64,000 nt of DNA from Oasisia sp. SBJ-2009 (lineage: Eukaryota; Annelida; Polychaeta; Sabellida; Siboglinidae), in contig OZ024861.1 of the NCBI GenBank assembly GCA_964017155.1, positions 46,341,513 through 46,405,512 of the forward strand. Reading direction: 5' to 3'. Shown one piece after another: positions 30,501 to 42,000 of the stretch; the first letter of the stretch is position 1; every line of letters starts with the position of its first letter. Position numbers and translations under genes: made by a program. The notes below the pieces were generated by a model. That model did not search any database. It saw only the letters and a program-made list of their open reading frames with translations, and was not told the DNA's origin.

Positions 30501-33500
30501 CTGAGAGTTATTCATTTTATTATTAATGGATAATTAGTGCTAAACTAGCTGGATAAGACAGCAATGCTTCGGAGGAAAAGACAGTTACCACCTGAAACCT
30601 TTGGGGGGGGTTGCAGTCCAGATGTCCCATCGCCACCCTGCATCGGCCTACTAGATCAAATGCAGAACTCACAGAGATGTGGTTCACAGGCACAGAAACA
30701 TGTTTTATAATTATATATGTAGTTGTATAGAACTAGAAGTTCAATTTAGATGACGTTGCTAGAATGTACACCAGAGGAAAAAAACACTTGTACTTAAGTG
30801 AAACACTTCCATTGAAACATAACATTTATATTATCATTTGTATTAGCCAGCATGTTGTATTACCATCTGTGTTGGTACTTGCTGTCTTATTTGTGCAAAG
30901 TACTTACCATGTTTAACCCTACCCTACCCTACAATGTAAATGATCAACCATTTGAAAACATTCGTGGTTTACTAGCTTGTTTAGAAATAAGTTGTTTGCC
31001 TGACATTTAACAAGGAAACGATTTCATCTCGAACAAATTGAATTGCTGTTACGATTAGCTGAAGCAACTAACGTGGCACGTACTGTTATAATTGGTCAAA
31101 GTAATGGTTATGTTAGAATGTCCAGCCAACCAAATATGCAGGCAACAGATAACAAAATCATGTTTGTTTGCATGCTGATGGTGTCTATTTTGCTATGTGG
31201 TATCATGCTTGTGGGTAAACTATTGCCAATTTAGTCTACTGGGAATAATAAAACAATTTTATAAAAAAAAAATATACCTGGTAGGCTGGTATATATAGTC
31301 ACAAGAATGACGATATTCTCTTGAATCTTGATTGTTCAACATTTGCTTTTTGTTACGTCACTCTGTCGTGTTGATTTGTGAATTGGAACAACCTAGTTAA
31401 CAAAAATTATATTGTGTACTCTTAAGAAACTCTTGGTAAGCCAGAAATCATATGTTTGGGTAAGGCTCCTGTGTAAACGTATGTATTTGTTTACTGCAGA
31501 CGTTATACAGTGCTGTCACGTATGCTGGTTATACTGGAATTTTGACGGGACAGAAACCAAATCACTTCACAGTAACTGCAGATGCTCGACGTAAGTAATT
31601 GATCTGGCAAAATAGTAATAATAATAATATTTTTCTATACACACTGTAGCGTTAATTCCCGCTTAGCTGATCGATGCACTGTACAAGAAATAGAAATACT
31701 GTAACAGCTTAAAAGGTCTGTTTATTGTATTTATTATGGCAAAAATTGGACAGTCCGGCCAGATCTCTTTGGGGCCAGCTGTGACAGCCTGAGAACGGGA
31801 TGTGAGACTGGGATGTTTGACTGGTGGAATTGGTCCGGGCCAGCTACTTCACCAATCATGTGACTGCGATCACATGACCAGAATCCCGGGTCTGCATACA
31901 TCTGGGTGTCAAGCCATGCCACAGGATGCACGCCTGGAATGTTTCACTGTCGGATATGGTCCGGGCCAGCTAATTCACCAATCATGTGACTGCGGTCACA
32001 TGACCAGAATTCCAGGTCTGCATTCCTCTGGACCATGCCTATCAAACCAGGATATTGATCGATGGAGATGTGATTGCGATCACATAACCAGAATCCCAGG
32101 TTTGAACTCATCAGAGTATCACACCAACCCTTTGAGATACTAGCCGTCCTATCATTTACACTGGTGGAGAAATGGGGCTGGTCGGTGGGTGACGTGCTTC
32201 TTGGTTCGTGTTCAATACGAAGATGGCATCGAGCAGGGAAGATGTTATTTCTATAAGGCTGGGCAAATGTGGTTGATTGGCTAGATTCATTTCCCCTGCC
32301 CCAGGGAATATGTTATGATTGGAGAGCTACCCCCTGCAGAGAGGGGTGTAGATGGTGAGTGGAAGGGAGTCTTGATGGTGACCCATTTGTGATTGGATAG
32401 CACTTGCTGCATAGAGGAATGCCCTGAAGGAACTCTCTGACCCTGCTTTGAGTTGACCGTGCTGTGAACTTGTTGTTGTTGTTGTATCTGGCATAAACAT
32501 TCATAGTGTTAAACACTATGCTTCCATTTCTAAATACCACTCGAGAAGGTGAAAGTTCACATCTCTTCGAAATGGTTATTTAATGGCACATCTGAAAGGA
32601 GACACTGAAAATAATTATTGTCATTATATTGGGAGCAGTCAGTTAGTTGTGTAATGAGGGTCATTCATTATCACTACAAAATTATCTCTGTCTAACGTTT
32701 TGAATAAAAATTGCATAATGCATGTAAATAAATAAGTATTTACTCTTTGACGGGGAAATTCACGCACACCATTTTCTACCTACCACTGTAGTGTTATTTC
32801 AAATGTTGTGTTGATAATAATGCTAACATGTTCATGTTTTCAGATAAAAGTGAAGACTTCTGGAAGAATGCTATTTTGGCCATTCTTGACAGAAATGCTT
32901 CGTTTATGAGTTTCCTCATTCGACAAACTATGGAAGAGTCCCAGTCATACACAGAAGCCATCGTCAAACTGGGGTATTCAGTGACAATTGCTCCGTGCTA
33001 CTACATCGTGGGAGGGCCTTATCCTGGTCAGGGAGCAGTCATTACTCGTGGAAGAATGACACCACAGGACCTTTGGTTCCTGGACCCAAATCATGGGAGG
33101 TGAGATGGCAGCCGCTGCAGTCTGTAACTTTTGATAGTTATCAAAATCAGATCAAAATAACTATTTGTCCTTCATGGGTAAATTCTCTTGTGGTGTTTAA
33201 GAAAAAAAATTATTAATAAATAAAGTATATTGTACAAGAGAGTGCAGTTTTGCACTGGAAATTACCATATTACCATTACCATATGATGTGAAGTTGAGGT
33301 CAGTGTTTTTAGCCAGTTGATATGTTTTATTATAGTCTACAAGGGGGTAATTTTCTGGTTGTCTTTCCTCTTGCCCACTGGCCAGTGGTCAGTGTACAAG
33401 TCGTAGGATGATTCAACCTTTTGTATCGTCAGATCACATTTTTATTATTAATTAACTACTATGTATAATATTATATATTTATTTATTCTGCAATTCCATA

Positions 33501-33528
33501 TACAGGTATTTTATATACAACCTTGTAT

Positions 33529-33602
<74 letters not shown>

Positions 33603-36360
33603 TTCTATTTCTTGAACAACAATGCCATCTCTGATTAATTTTAGTTTCTCTAGTTCAGTTTTAGCTATTCATATGTTTTATTAGTTACTTTACTATTTTT
33701 TTTTTTTTTTATTGTCAATAATACTGAACAGAGTTTTTAATTTGGATTTTAGTGTGTAAATAAAGTTTATTATTATTATTATTTATTTATGCTAGAACAG
33801 TAGTATCACTTGCCAGCAGGGTAACTAGAAACAAACATAAACTGATTCACAATCAGTCCAGTCCCTTAGACAAGTTTTCAAATAAATATTGTTTTTAAAA
33901 CCCAGTTGGTTAAGGTTAAGGCTAATGCTCTATTCTGATTAGGTGAAATTATTTCCTGTTGGTAGTTTTAGAGAAGTTTCTGTCAGAGTGTATTTTTTAA
34001 TTCTAGTTATCCATATTTCAGGTGGTATTTAGTTGAGACCAACTATGACCACTGGGAGGAGCCACCAGCAACAGACAACCGACGGTAAACCCGGAATATT
34101 CCTGTCTAGAGTTATTTTCAGTTTAATTTCAACTGTATACATACAGTGACAATGGGTAGAGGGTTCTCTGCCTCGGTTTGTGGTCAGACTTGTGCAAACA
34201 GCCAACTTCAAGGCAGTTAATGCCAGAAACCAGAAGATTGAGAGGAAATCACATAGAAGTGTTTAAAATATTGAATGGTTATGAAAATATTGACAGAAAT
34301 ATTTTTTCTTGGTTAAGGAAGAGAGAAAGACTAGAGGACATGGAATTGTGTAGACTAGATATCAGAAAATTTTCATAAAGAACAGTAAATGAATGGAACA
34401 GATTATTGGCTGATTGTATAGGTGCTAGTAGTGTTAATATGTTTAAAAATAAAATCGACATATACCTACGAAGGGCATGGTACATTTAAATAGATAGATT
34501 GGACTCTCGATAAGCCAAACGGCTTCCTTGTCCACCTGCCATCTAAAGTTGATTCTCTAGGTGGCAATCTAGTTAAATCTCGTTAACTCTCCTAATGGTT
34601 GTTTACTAATTGATTCTTCTTTTGTTTATCTTTTAAATCACCATGCCAATTATGAACAAAGTTATTGGCTTATTGGACACGGCTAGGCAGGTGGTATATG
34701 GTTATAAAAAAAAATTTGAAAGCCTCTGTTTGAAGTGAACACTGGTGACGGTCATGGCTTGTGTTCTGTCACACAGTGTGTACTTTGTGACTGCAGTGGT
34801 TCAGGGGTAGAGCTTCAGACTATTCGACTTTAGAAGAGAACCCAGGTTTAAATGCTGTACTGCTGTTTGAAACCTTGGTCTAATTGTTTCACTCTAAACT
34901 GCTCCAGTTCACTCAGCTGTATGAATGAGTACCTGGCTATAGACAATGGTGGATATATGTATGAGCAGCCTTTGCTCATTAATTTGAGCATACGGCTGGA
35001 TGCTTCCCAAAGAAGTTGATAATCATAATACGGCGTTTGATTGACTAGGTCTGCCAGGGAAGAAAGTCTAAACGCTTTGAGCAATCCCGGATACTGTGCT
35101 ATATCTTACCTTTTTACTTGTACGTTTGTATTGAGTCATGCAAATGTATATTAAGTCTGAGTGACAAATTGTTTCAGGGCTGCAGCGATGAAGTATTTGA
35201 ATGCAACAGGACAAATGGACATAAGTGACAAGACTCTCTTTAAGATTCTCTCTACACCTCCTCTGCTTCGCAGGTCTGTACTCGTTATACTCACAGTGGG
35301 CTTGTAAACTGGATTTTCCTCTTTAAAATATATGTCATCCTTAGCAGTGATCTTGAATGTACTGAAATCAGCGTCTGTACAGGGTCTTGAAAGTCTTGAA
35401 AAGCCTTAAATTTGATTGGACCAAATTCAAGGCCTTGAAATCCTTGAATTTTACAAAGTAGTCTTAAAAAGTCTTGAATTTAATTGTGTTCAATAAAATA
35501 TTGTTTTGACTCAATTGTTCTGACGAATAGCAGCTGGAAAAGGAAAAGCCTTTGCACAAAAATAACTCGTGCGCATTGGGCAATCAGCATGTCATTGTGG
35601 TCGGTTCCTCCATGTTCTCTTAGGTATTGCATTTTCCATTGTGATGTTGTGTTAAAGGACGATCACATTGTTCTGTAGTTTTAATCACTGCATGACGGGT
35701 TTATCATCACCATATATTATGGGGAAATACAGAAGTGCCATCTAATGAGTAAAACATTCGTTAATACATATGGCGGTACTAATACATGCATCATACCATT
35801 GTCACACCCACATCAGGTAATTTGTAAGGAGAGAAATTAACACAAATGCTTAAGGCATGTTTTTTTACTTCATGTAACCCCCTTATTATGGCCTTATAAC
35901 ATACTAAGAGAGAACAGTGGCTCAAGGGGTAGACTCAGATTCTCGATTAAGAGTAAGAGAACCCCTGTTTGAATCCTGCATGGTGGTGTGAAATCTTGGG
36001 CAATATTTTTCACTCTACATTGCTGCAGTTCACTCAGTTGTACGAAAGTTTTTCACTCTACATTTCACTGCTGTGTGAATGAGTACCTGGCTACAGACAG
36101 TGGTGGATGTGTACGAGCATCCTATGTGCTTTAATTGCAGCATGGCTGAATGTTTCTCAGAGAAGTTGAGGTGGTGTTTGATTGAATAGCTCTGCCCGGG
36201 AAATAAAGTGTAAAGCACTTTGAGCAGTCCTGAGGACTGGATTGCGCTATATAAGAACTTATCTTTACTTATTTCCTATTGCAGCCTTACAACTTACACA
36301 ACCCTGATGTCTGCCGCGCGGCCTGGTGTCTTCAACTCATGGATTCGCTATAAAAACTGA
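26172..36360 (+). CDS. NAAA: N-acylethanolamine-hydrolysing acid amidase (9 exons)
   Basis: Lysosomal Ntn-hydrolase related to acid ceramidase. It cleaves N-acylethanolamines such as palmitoylethanolamide to fatty acid and ethanolamine after autoproteolysis before the nucleophilic Cys. Exons: 26172-26344, 27914-28008, 29500-29569, 30011-30137, 31500-31590, 32844-33099, 34022-34084, 35178-35273, 36285-36360. They total 1047 nt, 348 aa; human NAAA is 359 aa from memory. N-terminal signal peptide MLHIPALLLIFCVVHA. Cys115 in AFCTSIVAQD is the expected nucleophile. Arg131 and Asp134 in HGRNLDY and Asn278 in VETNYDHW match the spacing of the other active-site residues. The segment YYIVGG and the C-terminal TTYTTLMSA are family-typical and favour NAAA over ASAH1. 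No splice-junction minisatellite occurs in this gene. The CLEAR-like palindrome at 26112 suggests lysosomal co-regulation. Confidence 0.95.
27463..27647. repeat. (TA)n tract
   Basis: Imperfect TA repeat in NAAA intron 1. The Ile/Tyr-rich open frames over it are artefacts. Confidence 0.95.
28200..28735 (+). pseudogene. LINE reverse-transcriptase C-terminal fragment and 3' UTR
   Basis: The frame SAAPHLCNNLLLAMHATDSL, then SSFRKQLKTHLFKRAF and a stop, is the C-terminus of a CR1/L2-type reverse transcriptase with the WNSLP motif degraded. An AT-rich 3' UTR follows to about 28735. It lies in NAAA intron 2, sense orientation. Confidence 0.7.
30160..30475 (+). mobile_element. tRNA-derived SINE (family B), copy 1
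   Basis: The head resembles a tRNA gene: an A-box-like TTGGTAGAGCACC and the B-box GGTTCAATCCC. A body follows with CTTTCGGAAGAGACACTAAA and AAAAGATCCCACACAGGG. A second copy is at 51773-52065. It is in NAAA intron 4 and is not a functional tRNA gene. Confidence 0.75.
31610..31700 (-). repeat. LINE 3' tail, reverse orientation
   Basis: TAATAATAATAAT at the left, then GCGTTAATTCCCGC. This is the reverse complement of the tail seen at 14400-14492, marking an antisense LINE terminus. Confidence 0.5.
31800..32120 (+). repeat. 126-bp tandem repeat with M-box-like palindromes
   Basis: Two full units (TCCGGGCCAGCTA at 31834 and 31960) and a partial third in NAAA intron 5. Each full unit contains TCATGTGA, six bases, then TCACATGA, a perfect inverted pair in copy 1. 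TCATGTGA is the M-box/MiT-type E-box. The period is divisible by 3, giving a false open frame. Confidence 0.75.
33528..33602. repeat. (TA)n microsatellite
   Basis: Uninterrupted TA repeat in NAAA intron 6. Confidence 0.97.
33715..33795 (+). repeat. LINE 3' tail with (TTA)n
   Basis: TTGGATTTTAGTGTGTAAAT followed by AAAGTTTATTATTATTATTA; same family as 19590-19680. Confidence 0.5.
34205..34490 (+). pseudogene. LINE reverse-transcriptase C-terminal fragment (second family)
   Basis: Translates as RLRGNHIEVFKILNGYENID...LCRLDIRKFS, stop, RTVNEWNRLLADC...SVNMFKNKIDIYLR. This is the 'NEWNxLP...FKNxID' C-terminus of a LINE family different from those at 4531 and 28200. It is inactivated by nonsense mutation and lies in NAAA intron 7. 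Confidence 0.7.
34790..35120 (+). mobile_element. tRNA-related SINE (family A), copy 2
   Basis: GCAGTGGTTCAGGGGTAGAG head and AGAGAACCCAGGTTTAAAT B-box region, then TTCACTCAGCTGTATGAATG and CTTTGAGCAATCCCGGATAC. It ends 58 bp before NAAA exon 8. Confidence 0.7.
35371..35660. mobile_element. hAT-like MITE, 'CTTGAAAGTCTTGAAAAG' family, copy 2
   Basis: About 85-90% similar by eye to 15311-15580, beginning GTCTGTACAGGGTCTTGAAA. The right terminus seen in copy 1 is not evident, so it is probably 3' truncated. Confidence 0.65.
35905..36272 (+). mobile_element. tRNA-related SINE (family A), copy 3, touching the NAAA exon 9 acceptor
   Basis: CAGTGGCTCAAGGGGTAGAC head, then TGAATGAGTACCTGGCTACA and the tail GCGCTATATAAGAACTTATC. 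It ends about 12 bp before the acceptor CTATTGCAG at 36276-36284, so part of the pyrimidine-rich tract of NAAA exon 9 comes from the SINE tail. Confidence 0.7.
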
Positions 36361-37318
36361 CAGTGAACAGTGAAGACTCTTGTTAACTTGTCAGAAGGTA
36401 GTCACACAAAGTAGCCATTTGTTTAGCGTTTGATGAAGCTAAGACTGGATTCCCTAGGTAATTGTAATACATTCCTAAATGTTTGCTATAAATGTTACGT
36501 CTATGTGAATAATGCTAGTATACTCATTGCATCTCAAGGTGTCATAGATGTAAAAGTAATCTACTAACATTCAATGTTTTATTTTGAATGTGACAACTTG
36601 TACTTGGACTAACAACGATTCATTGAAATGGTTTACCAAGTGAATGTGATATTAAGTGTACATGCATTTAGAGGTATGGTGCTTTGTAGATACACCATAA
36701 TGTTATATTTTATACGTAAAGGACATTGGTGGTGTGTAATTACCATGCGTAATTATTAATTAAATAAGTGTTTATTAGCTCAGTTTTTAGTCACTAATGT
36801 TAACATCTATTCCAGCTGCAAGTGATCAAAATGGATTTCATTATATTTCTGATGCACTGTCTGTATACATTCTTATTATGTTTTAGATGCAATGTCAGGA
36901 TAAGTTGCATTAAAATGAAGCTTTCAAGTATTGTTTGCATAATTTGCTCTGGGAGACAATGTACAGTCTCCCCTCCCTATTAGGGTCACTTTTGAAGACA
37001 CATGACCTGAATCACAAGGTGCCTAAATTAGAGAAGCAATTTTCCTCAGATTTATTCTTACATAAATCGGGACTGTTCTAGAACAAGAAAGTTTACTTAG
37101 AACCCAATGTACAGTTTGAAAGTAATTAATACTTTTCATGATAGAATACGACTATATAATATTGTATTTATAAATGCATTGTGTAGGGTGGCTTTAATTG
37201 AGAGGTGGCTGTATTATCAAGGTGACTGTTAACTGAGGTTCTATTGTTTGTTATAGCAAATTATTTTTGTTATAAGTAAATGTATAGGTGGGTTTTAGTG
37301 TAAATCAGGTGTATATCT

Positions 37319-37812
37319 GGGCCCAGTTTCATAAAGCCGTGTAACTTTACGCGCAATTACGCGGTCTACTGGTCGCAGTTAACAACGAATAGTCAATGCA
37401 GCTTACGGCCGGTTTCATGAGACCAATTTAGCATTCGCACAGCTAAATCGTAGTAGAATTGACCTAGTTAGGTTGCTGTGGGGAATCTCTGTATTTGTGC
37501 TGTGCCTGAACAACATTTTTCTGTCTAGCTGCCGCCTTTGTCATCCGTATAGCAAATGGGAAGCAATGATAAATGTAAACATTAAAAATAATTATGTTGA
37601 GAGTGGGTGTGTCGGGAGCATATCGTACATATTTCAACTTTGGGAGCATATTTCAACTAGCATAAAGTTACGACTACTAAATACATGGTGCAGTTAAGTG
37701 CAACTATGGAGCAGACTTGTGAAACGCAACTAGCATAACTTTACGATGATTTAGGCTTTCGATGGGTTATCGCCCGCTACGACGCCTTAAGTACGCTCCA
37801 TGAAACTGGGCC
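37319..37812. mobile_element. MITE with GGGCCCAGTTTCAT termini
   Basis: The left end GGGCCCAGTTTCATAAAGC and the right end ATGAAACTGGGCCC form inverted repeats around about 490 bp without coding capacity. A fragment with a similar end (GGGCCCGTTTCACTACTCTT) is at 60608. Confidence 0.75.
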
Positions 37813-38026
37813 CTGGCTATGTGTGTTTATGACGCAGACAGCAATAGATGTTATAAAACTATGACTGTGCACCCTTGTACTGTTGCATAGTTTGCTTTAA
37901 GAATTTTTTTACACAACACATCTTAATATACAATTCTACTGACATTTCAAACATAACCATAGAAAAGTGTGATTAAAAATGTCATGAAAACAGTCAAAGC
38001 ACAACACCCACATTATTCATTTCATA

Positions 38027-38032
38027 TTTATT
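38027..38032 (-). terminator. Candidate TCP11L1 polyadenylation signal
   Basis: AATAAA on the minus strand about 1.05 kb beyond the TCP11L1 stop. Its use is inferred from position only. Confidence 0.3.
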
Positions 38033-38802
38033 AATAGTAACAAGTCTTTGTGTTCAGAGGATTACATTGGTTATGTAACTCTGCTAATATTTGTCCGCAA
38101 TAGATGTCAACAAACACGTAACTTTAATAAATACGTCATCTTGCATATCTTGCAACACGTTATAATAATCTTGTGCGCTGTTCTAATCAGCTGCTACTAC
38201 ATAAATCATCCAAGATAAACAATGCATAGCTTATTGGTACCACACTGCCACTTAAACTGCTGAAGCACAAAAGCAAATAGCTGCCCTATTCATTTCATGT
38301 TTTAAAGAACTATAGTTACAAATAGTTCATAGTTACAAATTTATACATTTTGTGTGACAGCGTTTGCACTGTTTCATTTTAAAACTTCAGTCAAATCATT
38401 TTCAAATTGATCGTTGCACACAAAGTTTACTTTCTAATTTTTTTCTGTTTACCATTATGTTCCCGATGTTATATGTTACAGGGAATTTTATTAGGGTTAA
38501 AAAGCACATCTTTGCTTACTTCCAACAGTGTCACACACAGACTGTGTCTGTAGGGCAGTGTTACCATTCCTTCTTTCTCTATACATCTTTAGCTCTTGTT
38601 TTGTTTTCAACAGACCCGATTGCTTAAAACTTCAATTGGACAGTTTTGTCCAATTCCACTGTCTCACTTCTGTACCTATAAATGCATTGATTCTAGAACA
38701 TTCACTACAGTTTCTCGCCTACCCGTTACACCAGTGAATGCCCAATGTCTCTACAATCTACAACACATCTTTCTTGACACCACTTCACAGAACCGATCAG
38801 TG

Positions 38803-39035
38803 AAACCAAACGACAACAGCAGCAATCGACGTATTACTACGCAGCGTAATGTAGATCCCGATGCCACATGGGAAGATGCATGTCACCACGCACCATCTAA
38901 TGCACTATGTCACTCAGATCTGTAAAACCAAACGACAACAGCAGCAATCAACGTATTACTACGCAGCGTAATGTAGTCCGGGATGCCACATGGGAAGACG
39001 CGTCACCACGCACCATCTAATGCACTATGTCACTC
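38803..39035. repeat. Tandem duplication (about 120 bp x 2) in the TCP11L1 3' UTR
   Basis: AAACCAAACGACAACAGCAG begins each copy (38803 and 38925) and CACCATCTAATGCACTATGT lies near the end of each. The copies are highly similar and the second ends about 50 bp from the stop codon. Confidence 0.85.
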
Positions 39036-39083
39036 GGTGTGTGAGACGTCTAGTACTACACTTGGGTCTACGGCACTGGTGCA

Positions 39084-42000
39084 TCATGCGGTCGCGGACT
39101 GAGCATCGTTGAGCAGCTTGGTGATGATGTCGGTGTAGTAGGACCCAAAAACGGCCCGGTTGTGGGAGGCGAGGCGCAGGAACTGGCCACACACGTGACT
39201 GAGCTCCTCCGACACGGCCGAGAACCCTGGAGGGAGGAGGACATCGCGGGCCTGGGGCTGGGAGATGAGGGAGTGGATGAACTTCATCAGCCGCGACTCT
39301 GGAACACACGCAACAATTTGTAAAAATGTGTAACATTATCAACTTTAACATTTTGTATCACTCGTAAAATGTGTAACGTTATCAACTTTATAACATTTTA
39401 TATCATTTTGTAAAATGTGTAACATTATCAACTTTAAACATTTTCTATTACTTGTAAAATGTGTAACATTATCATTGGAGTGGGAGGGATGATATACAAA
39501 AATATCAGTCTCACGTACGCCAAACAGACAGAGACGTGGGTAAACAAACAAATGAACAGAGAACTTCATTATTTTATAATAATTTTTACTATAGATGTGA
39601 CACATCTATTTTGCATTTTATTAATACTTACTTATGCAAAAAGCCTGTAACATTACTTTGGAGGCTGAACATGAAAGTATACAATGAATATGTCCGAGTT
39701 AAAGTCAGTATTTTGGCATACACATGCAGACACACACATGCACTAACATACATCGACATACTAACAACACTGACATCTCTGGATATAAACCACCTGTATC
39801 TGCGTGCTGTACTTACTCATGACCTTGTGGACCGAGTGATCCGGGGAGGCGACACTCTGGATCTGTCCCTGGAGGAGGGACTGTTTCGCCTCATCCATGG
39901 CAGGGAAGTCGTGTTTGTGCAGACACTCCTGGACCTCCTTGTTGATCTGGACCGCCACGTTCACCACCATCTCAGCCACCGTCCTGTAACATTCACCTCA
40001 CTGTAATATTCACCTCACTGTAATATTCACCTCACTCTCAGTTATTTCCCTGTAATATTCACCTCACTCTCAGTTATTTCCCTGTAATATTCACCTCACT
40101 CTCAGTTATTTCCCTGTAATATTCACCTCACTCTCAGTTATTTCCCTGTAATATTCACCTCACTCTCAGTTATTTCCCTGTAATATTCACCTCACTCTCA
40201 GTTATTTCCCTGTAATATTCACCTCACTCTCAGTTATTTCCCTGTAATATTCACCTCACTCTCAGTTATTTCCCTGTAACATTCACCTCACTCTCAGTTA
40301 TTTCCCTGTAATATTCACCTCACTCTCAGTTATTTCCCTGTAACATTCACCTCACTCTCAGTTATTTCCCTGTAATATTCACCTCACTCTCAGTTATTTC
40401 CCTGTAATATTCACCTCACTCTCAGTTATTTCCCTGTAACATTCACCTCACTCTCAGTTATTTCCCTGTAACATTCACCTCACTCTGTTATTTCCCTGTA
40501 ACATTCACCTCACTCTGTTATTTCCCTGTAACATTCACCTCTCTCAGTTATTTCCCTGTAACATTCACCTCACTCTCAGTTATTTCCCTGTAACATTCAC
40601 CTCACTCTCAGTTATTTCCCTGTAATATTCACCTCACTCTCAGATATTTCCCTGTAACATTCACCTCACTCTCAATAATGCATTGACATGTTTAAAATTA
40701 CATAAGCGCGTCAGTTGGAAATTATCACATATGCAAACAGCCTTCCTTAGAAGTGATGAATGCAGTGTTTTAAAGCGTGGGTACCAGCTCATGTACTCAG
40801 AATTGGCAGTTAAACATCAAAGAATATTGCGGTTAACTCTGCATTAATGGCAATCAATTTTATTTTGAAACTGGATGGTTTGTTTACCATTTGAACATGT
40901 TGGCAGGATGGCAGGACACCCAACCTACCCTTCTGACATGGATGGCAGGACACCCAACCCACGCTTCTGACATGGATGACAGGACACCCAACCCACCCTT
41001 CTGATATGGATGACAGGACACCCAACCCACCCTTCTGACATGGATGACAGGACACCCAACCCACCCTTCTGACAGGGATGACAGGACACCCAACCCACCC
41101 TTCTGACATGGATGACAGGACACCCAACCCACCCTTCTGACATGGATGACAGGACACCCAACCCACACTTCTGACATGGATGACAGGACACCCAACCCAC
41201 CCTTCTGACATGGATGACAGGACACCTAACCCACCCTTCTGACATGGATGACAGGACACCCAACCCACCCTTCTGACATGGATGACAGGACATCCAATCC
41301 ACGCTTCTGACATGTATGACAGGACACCCAACCCACCCTTCTGACATGGATGACAGGACACCCAACCCACCCTTCTGACATGGATGACAGGACACCCAAC
41401 CCACCCTTCTGACATGGATGACAGGACACCCAACCCACACTTCTGACATGGATGACAGGACACCCAACCCACCCTTCTGACATGGATGACAGGACACCCA
41501 ACCCACCCTTCTGACATGGATGACAGGACACCCAACCCACCCTTATGACATGGATGGCAGGACACCCAACCCACCCTTCTGACATGGATGACAGGACACC
41601 CAACCCACCCTTCTGACATGGATGACAGGACACCCAACCCACCCTTCTGACATGGATGACAGGACATCCAATCCACGCTTCTGACATGGATGACAGGACA
41701 CCCAACCCACCCTTCTGACATGGATGGCAGGACACCCAACCCACCCTTCTGACATGGATGACAGGACACCCAATTTACCCAACCTACCCTTCTGACATGG
41801 ATGACAGGACAACCAATTTACCCAACCCTCCCTTCTGACATGGATGGCAGGACACCCAATTCACCCAACCTACCCTTCTGACTTAGATGACAGGACACCC
41901 AACCCACCCTTCTGACATGGATGACAGGTCACCCAATTTACCCAACCCACCCTTCTAACATGGATGTCAGGACACCCAATTTACCCAACCTACCCTTCTG

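Larger units (their letters stand above)
36361..39083. other. Convergent 3' region between NAAA and TCP11L1
   Basis: 2.7 kb holding both 3' UTRs, a MITE (37319-37812) and a duplicated segment (38803-39035). No further gene was recognised. Confidence 0.6.

Noticed and set aside
31043..31234. 63-codon frame with a hydrophobic segment in NAAA intron 4
   Set aside because: No splice sites, homology or promoter context; compatible with chance.
40810..41769. Minus-strand 319-codon repetitive open frame (and 193/172-codon companions)
   Set aside because: A 34-bp unit without stops keeps all three frames open. It lies in TCP11L1 intron 8 and is the donor-derived minisatellite, not a protein gene.
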